Source: Glandiceps talaboti | Lineage: Eukaryota > Hemichordata > Enteropneusta > Spengelidae | Assembly (NCBI RefSeq): GCF_964340395.1 | Contig: NC_135556.1 | Coordinates: 15,895,600-15,959,599, forward strand | Length of the DNA: 64,000 bases | Direction of reading: 5' to 3' | Shown: piece after piece, positions 40,701 to 52,600 of the stretch | Numbering within the stretch: the first letter of the stretch is position 1 | Layout: each line of letters starts with the position of its first letter | The notes under the pieces: generated by a model | The model's database searches: none | Told to the model about the DNA's origin: nothing | Seen by the model: the letters and a program-made list of their open reading frames with translations, nothing else | Made by a program: the position numbers and the translations under genes

Positions 40701-43700
40701 TTACATGGTAAACGACGCTACTGAGGTTTAATTTGGTACATATTATGAGCAAAATATTTCATGGCCCCCCCCCCCCCCCTTCAGACCATCGGAATTTTCA
40801 TGGGCCCCCCCTTCAAGCCTCCCATTTTTTTCATGGCCCCCCCCCCCCCCAATTTCTCCCCAGGGCCCCCCTGCCGTAAATACTGACCGGTCCCTTATAC
40901 TGAAACTTGGTGAGATGTTTCTGAAAGTGTTTTTGTACAAATTTTCTTCAAAACTTATGACAAAATTGGCCCTAGCAACCATGACCACGCCCTTAGCATC
41001 AACCAAATTGCAGTATATTTCAGCGAAATAACAATATCATCTGGTAGGCAAGTGAGTAAACATTCAAAAAAAATATTCAAATACCCTAGCAACCATGACC
41101 ACGCCCATGGCAGGGATCACTTTGGGGCGCGATAACGTGATATTTACGATGTCAAAATGGACATGTCGCGTCCAGAAAACTCAATTGGGAAAAAAAATTG
41201 CACTGTCGACACTAACAGTGCCTCAGTGATAAACGCGATCTAAAAACAATCCTCTAAAATAAAAGCTTTTGTATAGTGACTAAATACAAGTGGTTTCTAA
41301 GTACCAGTAGTTCAAACGACTATTAAAACTGATCTGTTCTGATCAAATTTGCCATATTGTTTTCAATATGAATAAATGCGTAAACCCGCTAATGCTAGTA
41401 ATGGAATGCATGATAGTAATACTAATAGTTACCGGTGTGATTCGCACTATGGTATAAACTTCCAGTAAATCAATGGCAAAACCACCGTGAAAAAGAGTTT
41501 ACCTGACTAATATACCTTTTGAAAAAGTGATGATGTTATCTCTGATTATATTTCATATTCAATTTTACTCTGAAAATATCGTTTAGTTTGTAGTTTTTCG
41601 TTGTCTGATCGTCGACTCGCAACATCACACGACGAATGCATGGATACTAAATATGACAGCCATTACGTCATATACTATAGCGAGTTTTCAGTAAGTCTCG
41701 TGTATCATGAGTTTTCGGACTACACGATGTGTAGCTAGCCTACATACAACTATTTGGTGTTTCAAAAGTCTAATTTATCTTTGGACATTTAGCTTTTTAG
41801 CTCCGCTGTCAGCGAAAGCTGAAAGCGTAGCTTTAGGTATAGGTGGGTATTGAGGTATAGAGAGTAGAGTGAATCATAGGTGTCCGTCAAACTTTTATAT
41901 TTTTACTATCTAATCCGAAATTGACAGTCAGAATTCTTCGATATTTGGTGTGCATGTTCCCTGGGGGGAGGCTATTCAGATTTGTTCATGCCAAGTTGAT
42001 CTGTGCCATTTTCAATTTTTTATGATTTTTTTTCATAAAATGTCATTTTCATCAACTCCTTGAAAACCTCTTATTAGATTGCTTTGATATCTGGCATGTT
42101 GATGCGCAGGGGGTAGCTTACTCAGATTTGTTAATTTCAAGTCAGCACATCCTCATTTTTATTTTTTATGATTTTTTTTTGTAAATTGAAAAAAAAATGA
42201 ATATGTTAATGAGCATAATGACCGACGCCATATTGGAAATCAGTCGACGAGACTTTAAGTATACTGCCACTTTTCAAAAGACACTATTGACGTCAAACAA
42301 GCAATGTAATATGTGCTATAGTCATAATTCTACGCATTGGGCGCCCAAATGAGAAGCGTTTGTTCGAAACAGGGTTGTAAACTTCAAATCCAATTCTGCA
42401 CCCTTCTACATAATCAGCCAGTCCGCAACATCCTCATTTGCATACTCTATCCTGATTCGACTAGAAGCTGAAGGTGACCTCATTTGACCGAGCGATTTTC
42501 CACAGCAAGTATCTTGAGTATCAACACAGGACGTTCTTGGTACTCACTAAAATCACACTTCAGACCCACTATAAAAGTGTGATGTTTTCAGATAACATGT
42601 AACTTGTGGTTAATTCTATATTGTCGTGCAATTTGGAATGACAGTGAACCAGAATTCAGACAACTTGCGTAAGGAAGGGCATGCCAGGCATGCGGTTGAA
42701 GTTATGGCCGACAGTTCACATGTAAAGTTAAACGACATGAACGTGTCTTGCCTTTCCAAAATGCAAATATTTGCCAAGTAAAAATAATTAAAATAATTAC
42801 AACTTTAATTTGGCTTCAGACTTTGCATTATGTTTTGCGTACATGTTTTTTGTATCTTTCCCCGTTTTACATGTAAATCCGAAAAGGTTCTCTCTCATCA
42901 TGTCATCAGTGTCAGTGATCATACCGCGCGGGGCTGCTTTGAGTACGAGCGAAGTGAGACATGTTGAGGTATTTTGTTGAGAATTATAAATATTGCGAAA
43001 TGTCAAGTACAAGGTTTAAATACAATGGAATGATAAAAAAATGGCAGAGTCTGCTGACAGGCGCCGGTCACAAGAAACACTGTGAATTAAAATATCAGAC
43101 GATGTATGTATTAATCGCCGACAATCCACCCGTATGCACAAGGGACTAACCCGGAAGCAAGTCGTTGTCAGCCATACGTTACAGTGGTAACATCGTCCGA
43201 GAAATAGCTGCGTTCAGAGTGTCATTATTCACAGAATTGTTGTTTTCGAGTGAAAACCCGTCTTGAATTGTATAACTCTAACAAATGAAGACATGTCAAG
43301 TTATATTTTGAAAGTTGTATCGCTAGTTTGAGACGATTTTCTCACGTACTATAGTACTATCGAGGCTTACTTGGAAGTAGTCCTGCTTGCATACGGAGGA
43401 ATTCGGGACTCGATTCTGACAATTGTCCCTCCCCCTCCGTCCTGCGAAGAGCCAGCCGTGAAATACGGACTTACTAAAAATGCTGGTAACTATGAATAAA
43501 GTCGCCCAGTGGTCAAATATTAGCAATAAATCTATTATTTAGTCTGTTTACCTCATTTTGACTGCAAAAGTCCTATAGCGGATGACCAAAACTATCAAAA
43601 TCGGAACTTTTCAAATTCTATCGTAAATTTAATCACTTCTCCTTACGTACGTCGGCGCAAGTGTCTCTGGGTAATTATTCATCTCACTCAACGATATCAA

Positions 43701-46659
43701 ATGTGGCGGTGTTACGAGGGTTTTTGAATGTTGCAGTTCGCACTTGAAAAGGTCTGATTTCGACGCTTTTTGTGATCTGAGCAGGGAATACTACCGTCAG
43801 TGGAATGGAAATGGCATAGATATTCGATCGGTTGCTAATATTTGATCGGTCGGTAGGTAATTCTTTTGCAATTGGCGCGAGTACATTTTGCTTGCGGTGT
43901 TGTAATAGGCAAACTCTATTGCTCTTTGCATGACGGTGTTTAGAGTCAAGTCAGTAATACAGACTCGTGCACCGTCATGTAAGCAGGACTAACTTGGAAG
44001 TAGTAGGACCTTACTCCAGTTCATCGGGAAGTTTAGCCAGTCCGATAATTCTTTCTGGTTTAGTTTACAACACTTTTGATCACGCAGATTTTGTTGTTGT
44101 GATGAAAAGAAATAAAAAAAAGATCATTTCAACCATTTCTTTGTGTTTTCTTTGTGAAAGGTAACCGAACATGAACGAGTGTTACCACTGTAACGTATGG
44201 CTGAGAATGACTCTCTTCCGGGTACTTGAGATTGTCGCCGTACGGAAACTAAGATGGCGATTAATACATTTCTTCCCTATATATATCTACCACAGCTAGT
44301 ACAAGTTGAATGTTGTTGACTTTGTAAATTTGTTAGAAAATTCAAATTCAAATTGCCTCAAAATTATTTTAGATCCCTAGTTTATTTCATTCATCATTAA
44401 AATTTTCCAGGGTTACAGCTGTAAGACACTGGAATTATTTATAGCCAACCTCAAAATCCTCTTTTTTTCTTTTTCTTGTGTGCATTTCCCAGTCATTTTT
44501 TTCTGAGATTTTGTGCAATTTTTCATAACAGTAGATTTTTGTTATAAAATGGTGACTATGGTATAAAAGTACAATACATTACCAACTTCTGTGTAAAATG
44601 TGTTTTATAGTGAGACATCATATGAAACCACTAACCACTTTATTGCATCGCTAAAACAAAACTGCATAGTGAACCACTTCTACATGTCACCAAAATAAAA
44701 AATTAAATTTAAAAAAAAAAAACAGCGGAGCTATTCTGACCGATAGGTCGCTTGTCTAAGAAAAATAATTAAAAAACTCGTTTTAAAAATCAATAACTCA
44801 ACTTGTGATTTTGTTATTGGTTTCAACTCGTTTTTATTTCTTTACCAAGTTATGTATAGTCCAAGTTATTTTATAAGTCACAATATGTCAGGGGTCAGAC
44901 TAGACTAACTGTTGCTATTTCTTGATCCCCATTTACTCATCTCATTGTTTTTGTTTATTTTTGTTACAATGGTTTTGTAATCATTTATATGTTTGGATAA
45001 ATAAAACAATTATTAAGTTAATCACAGCATGCCTTTACATGTAGGAAGCTGGAATGACATCTATAAACTACTTCCAGTACCAACACATTTTATGCATATC
45101 GTTATGCAAATGATATGTAAATATATATGCAAATTAGCCACCTGCCATATTTTGACTTCCGTCCCACACAGTTTTCAAATTCTCTCACTCGTTTTCGTCA
45201 TATGGGATTTTATCTCATGCAGTTCTTGCGCCAGGGTAATCCCTGCCATGGCAACAGCCAAATGGCAGTGTATTTCACAAAGTTAACAACAGGGATTCTT
45301 AGATACATGTACATGTAATTGAATAAATATTTTAAAAAAATATGTAAATATGCATAGCAACAAGGCCATGCCCATAGCTCGTGATTCATATATAACAACA
45401 GGGATCAATAGATAAACGAATAAACATTTAAAAGGAGTGTAAATATACCTAGGAACACGACCACGCCCATAGTAACATGCAAATGACCACATATACTACA
45501 AAGCTGACATTGGGGGTTCAAAGATGAGTGAACGAACAACAAAAAGTGTATGCAAATATATCCAGCAACATGACCGTGTGAATAGCAAATATTGCAAAGA
45601 TAACAACAGGGTTGGATACGCAACTAGATATGCATTCAGCAAATTAGTACTTATACTTAGCATGGATAATATGGGTTATCATTTTTATAAACTGTAAAGT
45701 TGTGCTACAATGCCATTGGCGGTATTTTTGTATTTTCCTGTCATATCTCGATATCGGTGAATGTAGGCGCTAGATGTTACAGATGATGAGACAGGGTAGT
45801 TGGGGAATATGTGTACTTCAATCAGTAGCCATGATCAGAATGATAGAGTATATGATCAAATACAGATTCTGACAAGTATTAATTACTATAAAGTTATCTG
45901 CTTGCATAATGTGATGGCACTGTTCATACAGCAATGGTACGGATATGTGACTGCTTTTTCTTTCAAACCTTGTATGCAGGTACATAATATACCATATACA
46001 GAGTCTTGCATATACTTGTTGATTTGATGTAATATTTTAGGCAGTCATAATGTTTTAAACTTTACATTCCCTTATCAGCCATATAACTAAGTAGTTCCAG
46101 AATGCCTCTGCATGTACCATATATATTCTGAAATTTTTGTTTTCTCAGAGATTCCACTTCCCAAATTTGATGTTATTTTGATGAAGTTTTACACAAAGAC
46201 TGTATATATGTACACCATGGTTTACATTTTTAGTTCAAGTACTTCCAAAACATGATCTAAACCCAACCCCCCTTCTGCCAGCTGATACCTGTAAATAAAT
46301 GATTACCAGCAGGGACTGTATGATATCCTGATTCTTCCATTGTAGGTGATCTGCGAATGAAATGGTAACCTGAAAGGTAAAATAGCTCATCAAATGTATT
46401 CTGTGTTGGACCTAGATGAAACATTAACACAATGTATATATCTCTGTTGGGCTCTTTCATTTTCAGTATTGATGCCACCAGAATAGAGACAATTGCCAAA
46501 TATGTCAATGATGACCACGTCAAGCCAAACAGCACGATGAAAAAAGTTGTTGATCAATCTGGAACCAATCATCTCTGTTTATTTGCTATAAGAGACATCG
46601 CTGTCAATGAAGAAATACTATACAACTATGGAGAAGGGTTAGACTTGCCATGGAGAAAG
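34782..46659 (+). CDS. SET-domain exons (1-3) of the fusion gene
   Basis: Exon 1 encodes MSVKSFIM. Exon 2 encodes RRGSPAISPREVAKKC and FEIRFINSFK. Exons 2 and 3 join to give the SAM-binding KGKGVFA, then KGDYLMWYEGE. Exon 4 of the genomic order (46467-46659) gives IDATRIETIAKYVNDDHVKP, LCLFAIRDI and EEILYNYGEGLDLPWRK. This matches SET domains of the KMT5A (SETD8) type, which methylate lysines. The usual NHS of the pseudoknot motif is replaced by NDDH, while the catalytic tyrosine region YNYG is kept. Activity is therefore uncertain. The block starts and ends in phase 0. Large introns (3.8 and 6.8 kb) are full of transposon sequence. Confidence 0.8.
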
Positions 46660-49600
46660 GTATATAATTTCATACATACACAGTGACCAATTTCATGTGA
46701 TTTCATACTCTCAACTCGCCAATTTGTCGATCCTTTGTAAAATGATTATTACTTATCAGCATACGTAGGATTACTGCGACACAACTGACAACATATATCA
46801 TTCTCAGCATCGTATTAAAGGAAAGGTCCAACTTTTCCCACTGGTCTTTAAAAATGTCTCAATCTTTCCTGATTATTTCTGGTTATTTACTTCATTTTTA
46901 GTGTTCAATCATGGATAAACAGGGTGCAAAGGAAAAGCGACTCAGATGCAACTTTTGTGACAAAGAATGTACTGATGAAGGTGAAAAAGAAATATGTCGG
47001 CAGTGGCATTTACAAGGTATGTGATATTAATAATTGTTTAATCAGAACTTTGGGGTTTGCTATTCAAACTAAAATTTAGTCTAGTGTATGTATTCTGAAT
47101 AAATTATCCATGTATATAAAAATATAAAGATTTTTAAATGGTTAAAAACAATGCATGTAGGAAACATTGCTATACACAGGGAATAGTAACATGATGTGAA
47201 AATGTCATCATAAGAATACTAGAAATGATCAATGTTATGGAATTGTCAACCTGATGATGCAAGTCCGTGCAACAGTTGATTGGGTAATGACGCTTAATTA
47301 CTATATGAATGGAAGATTGAAAAGCGTATAATTTTGAAAATGAGGTCCTATACAATTGTCAATAAGCTTTTGGTAGGAGAGAAACGATAATACCAAACGC
47401 TTGTGGATAGGCTAAGTATTCACTTAAATTTACATAGAAATATCACACAAAAATTTGTGTGCTGAAAATATCTTCTTATTTTACCCCCGAAAATGTCCTT
47501 TATATGTTTCACTTTGCCGATCAAACTTGCATGCTATTTGAAAATCTGCCATAATAACATCACAAGTTTGTCACCCAACTCAAATGACATGTAATAGCAT
47601 AGGGCTGACTTCATCAACTGGATACCTTGAAGTCATCCAGTTTAAACTACATGCAATAATATCGATCTCAGTACTCTTATCAACTTGGATACCTTGAAGT
47701 CATCCAGCTTTTAAAAACTACATGTACATGCAAAAGTTGCATAAATCTGACTCTATCAACATGGATACCTTGAAGTCATCCAATGCAATAGATGCCTTGA
47801 AGTCATAAAGTTCAAAACACATGCAATAGCTGCATAGATCTGATTTTATCAGCGTGGAAACCTTGAAGTCATCCAACTCAAACTACAGGCAATAGTTGCA
47901 TGGATCTAACTTTATCAGCTTTGATACCTTGAAGTCATCCAACTCCAACTACAACAACATACAATTATAGAATAGATCTGACTTTATGAACTTGGATAGC
48001 TTGATGTCATCCAATGCAATGGATGGCTAGCTTGAAGTAATCCAGTTCAAACTACATGTAATAGTTGTATAGATTTAACTTTATCAAAACATCTAGTGGA
48101 CTGAGCAATGGATGCCTTGACTCATCCAGTTCAAACTTCATGTTACAGTAAAAGTTGCATAGGTCTGACTTTATCAACTTGGATACCTTGAAGTCATCCA
48201 ATGCAATGGATGCGCCTTGAAGAAGTCCAGTTCAAACTTCATGTTACAGTAAAAGTTGCAATGACCTGACTTTATCAACTTGGATACCTTGAAGTCATCC
48301 AGTTCAAACTATGTGCAATATGTAGTTGTATTGATCTGACTTTATAAGCTTGGATACCTTGAAGTCATCCAATGAAATGGATGCCTTGAAGTCATCCAGT
48401 TCAAACTATATGCAATATTTGCACTGAACTGACCTTATCGAAACCATGTTAGACAATAGGATTTTAAACGTACAGTACCGTATCCATACCGTACTGTAGC
48501 ATAGTGTACAGTACTTCAACCATACTGCACAGTGTCAGTACATTACTGTTTCATTTTTGTGGCTTGTACTGTATAACCTCTCAATTTCAAACATCATGAT
48601 TTAAATGCATGAGTTTAATAGTTACGTACTTGACAGGAGACACTTTAGTACTTAGCGACTTTCCCCATAGGGTCCTGATGTGTGTAAGCTATACCTTAAA
48701 AATGGTAGTAATACTAGGTACTGATCACACACCATATTTCAAAGTAGTAATTTTATTACCTTAGTTGCTAAAAGCAAAGTAGCTGTATATGTAGTATGTA
48801 CAACAAATATTATACTTCACCATTTAAATAGATTTCAGAGTGGAAAGGTAATGCTATGTCTTCCAAAATGCTTCATAAAGAATCTTTAGTTTGTTTGGCA
48901 TGTGCATGTATAGTTATATATAACATTATTTGTTTTCATTTTATTAGGTTATCACATTTTGCCTAGCGGGCCATACCCTGTGAAGGTAAGTTCTCTCTGA
49001 CAATTTGAAGTTTTCTATACTGTAATACTCAAACATGGGTAATTGCTGGCTTTATCATGAATTATGTAATAGTCCAGGCTTTTTCCCCACACATTATCAT
49101 ATAGAACTATGAATTAAGTAGTAAATTTTGAGTGATATAAATACTTCACTTACTATAAAATCTTCGAAATTTTCTTGAACATTTGATAATGTATTGTGGG
49201 TATGATTTCTTTTTTTCTGACTAGTTTTATGTTTGAAAGACTTAAAAGGTGTCAGGAGTTGAACTAGGGTTTTGTCACTGTTTGGGAAGTTAATGTATCA
49301 AAGCAATATTTTAGGGAGGTAATTCAACCTGTCACATGGCAGATCTTAAATAATAGTAAATATTGATTACAAAGTAGATATGACAGCTAGTATGTCCTTA
49401 TATATTAATGTATCTATAGATTTGTAGACCATTAGAAAATGATTAATTAAATTTATGTAGGCTTTAACTTCATTTGGCACAGAATACATAATAATAAGGT
49501 GTTCAATAGCTACCCTGCATCCACACACTTAATGGCTGGGTATTCACCTACTGTGGTGTTTGCAATATTTAGCACATAATCAATTAACAGTGAAATCAAC

Positions 49601-52600
49601 CATGATATATCACATGGTACATGACATTTTGTGGTCCTTTAAAACTGTGTTTTCTTCTTTTGATTTATTGCAGGGTGGAAGATGGAGTGAAAAAATCACA
49701 TTTCTTCGAAAAGTTTCAAGTTTGAAAGAAGTAAATACAATTAAATATTGCAAAAGCAGTCTCATTGCAGCTGGAAGGGCAAAAGTCTTCCTGGGATTAT
49801 ACAAAAATGAACATGCAGTGGCCATCAAACGAATTGAGAGTGATGTAGTTCAATGTGATGAATTGGCAATTTTCAGACTGTTATCTGACAAAAGTGTACC
49901 TGCTCTTGACAATGTTTTGCCACAGATTCATGTAGAAGAAGATGATGATTTCACTTATCTAATTACTCCATTGTGTGAAGGCAATGTGTGCGAGTTAATA
50001 GAGAAGAAATTTTCAAGTGACTTGCCAATCACTGATCTGACCACAGTCAAATGTCTATCATTATGTAAGGACTTCTTGACTGGTTTGAATGAGCTGCACA
50101 GAATTGGAATTATACACAGAGATATAAAACCAGAGAATCTTCTAATAGGTGAGTAAAAAGCTGTCCTAGCTATGCTAGTTATCAGAAGCCACAAAGTGAC
50201 TTGGTAGACTTATAGATTGGGCTCTGTCCGTCCATCCGTGTGTGCGTGTGTCTGTGCGTCTGGTGTCATTTCTCAGACATGACTGAACTGATTCATCTCA
50301 AACTTGACACAAGAACAATACACTGCGGCTTACACTTGCATAACAAATAATTTCATGATACGATCCAATATGGCCACCAGTCGGCTATTTTGTCATGATT
50401 TTTTCATGTACACTGCAGAGGCAGCATTTGGATATGAGTGGACTGATTTCTTTCAAACTTGTGCCATTGATTTAATGCAGTTTTTTAGTGACACGTTTGT
50501 ATACTTGTCTAGTACCATCATATACAATACCATAAAGTGTTAAACTTAGCAGTTTTTGATTTTCAATATTATTGTAAAGTTTACACTCATTGGTCTGCAA
50601 GGTTGTTTTCAAATGATGGGACAGTATTTATAATTGTACATTGTCACATTAATGTTTGCCACAGTAAGAGTACAAAATAATGGTTGTAGTTTCTTACAGC
50701 TAACTGTTTTTCAAAATGTTTTGTCTCTGTAGATATTTCTGGGAAGTTAAATATCAGTGATTTTGGTATAAGCAAACGTCTTAACTTTGGGAGAACAACA
50801 CTGACAACATGCATTGCAGGTACATGTGCATGGATGGCTTCTGAAACATGTTTATCATTCCTCTCTGGATGCGCCTTTCAATACAGGAAATCAACCGATA
50901 TCCAGGTAATACATATTCATGTTTGAATACAATTCTTAAATGTGATGTACAACATTTTTTAATTTCCACCAGACTTGATGTACTGGTAGACTGGAACCCA
51001 GGCATATATGTATCAATTTGGTGCTGAAATTTTGTTAGTCCACGCCAGACAAAGTCCGGAATTCAGACTTATGGATTGGGTTCCATCCATCCATCCGTCT
51101 GTCTGTGCATGCATGTGTTTGTCCAGAGCCATAAATTTCTCAGACATGCCTGGAATGATTTGTTTCAAATTTGGTACAAGGATAACCCACAATGGCATAC
51201 ATATGTAGTCACTTAGTTTCGTTGAACATTTATATATTCCATATTGTATCGATCAATACATTTTCTTCTTCTAGTTGAGTAAGTATATCTTCAAACAAGA
51301 GTATTTTTAGTTCTCAGCATAAAGTGGTATGATTATTACTTAAATCAAGCTAATTAAGTTCACATCTCTGTCAGGTTGCTGGCTGTGTGTTGTACTACAT
51401 TATGACCAGAGGACATCACCCTTTCCAGTCGACTTCCCCTTATAGTGAAGATTTAAATGGCCTCAGAGAAAACATCATAAAAGGCTGCTACAACATTGAA
51501 CGTGTTTGTGCATTTCCAGAGTTCAAGGTATTGATTGATAAAATGCTTGCTGCTGACCCAAAAGAAAGACCTCTGAGTGGAGAGTGCCTTCAAAACTTCC
51601 TTCATATTCAATCATTATATGAACACACAGCAACAGTGGTGAGTCACAGAAATTTTAGCATTTTCATGTCTTTTCAAATCAAATCAAATGGATAGTTTAT
51701 TTGAAATGATTTGCCTAGGGGAAAATAATTTGCACTGAACTGGTTTTAGTGAAGCCTGTTATAAGCTTTTCTATATTTAGGGTATTTAAAGGGCATCTAG
51801 GACGTGACTTAAGTATGATCTGAATCTTGGTCAGATATAAGTTTCAAAGTGTTTATATGTTAATGCTTGAAAGAGTAGTCATGTGATGTTTATCAGATCT
51901 GTCTGAATGGGTTGTGTGTAAAAGTTTTTTGTAAGGCATTTGATATTCACTGCAAATTAGGTTGGTACTATGAATGGAAAATCAGAAAAGTTCTTAAAAT
52001 ATCATTTTTCTGAAACATGGCATCACCTTGCCATCTTGGCACTAATTACATGACTTGTGTGCATTGTACGTTTTGATGGGGGGGGGGGGGGGGGGTAAGT
52101 ACTGTGTGCGAGGATTCTAGGACAATTGCACAACTGCCCCCAGACAATTGCCCCCATGAAAAAAACACTTCAATGCATATAGAAAAATGTGACAGCAAGT
52201 ATTATAGATTAACCGAGTTTGTCGTATCATTCTGTTTCACTTAGACATAGTCATCATAAATCAACTTGGTTTTTCTTCTCTCGCTTTGAACAAACTCAAT
52301 AATGACTGACAAGACGATGCAGAACACTCTGACCATGTTGGTGACTGGCAAGCAATATATATCATTTAGGTGTGAAAAACTAAAAAAGTATGTGAATTAT
52401 GGCGGTAAGTTAAATCATCATGCCGGCTTTTATAATTGTCGTAACAATAATCACAGACAATAGAGTAGAACGTGTTAATGTGAGTATAAAGTACGTGAAT
52501 TACGGCAGTAAGTTAAAGCATCATGCCGACTTTTATAATTGTCATAACAAGTATCACAGATGACAATAGAGTAAAACATGTGAATGTAGTGAGTATAATC

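Larger units (their letters stand above)
39621..46466 (+). other. Intron 3 of the fusion gene
   Basis: 6.8 kb without host exons. It holds dispersed-repeat copy 2 (39700-41110), interrupted by the TTA-flanked element (40192-40894). It also holds a region bounded by a 12-bp inverted repeat TAGCTCCGCTGT (41798-41809 and 44722-44733), inside which lies the element 43149-44223, and further dispersed-repeat units at 45020-45620. Confidence 0.6.
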
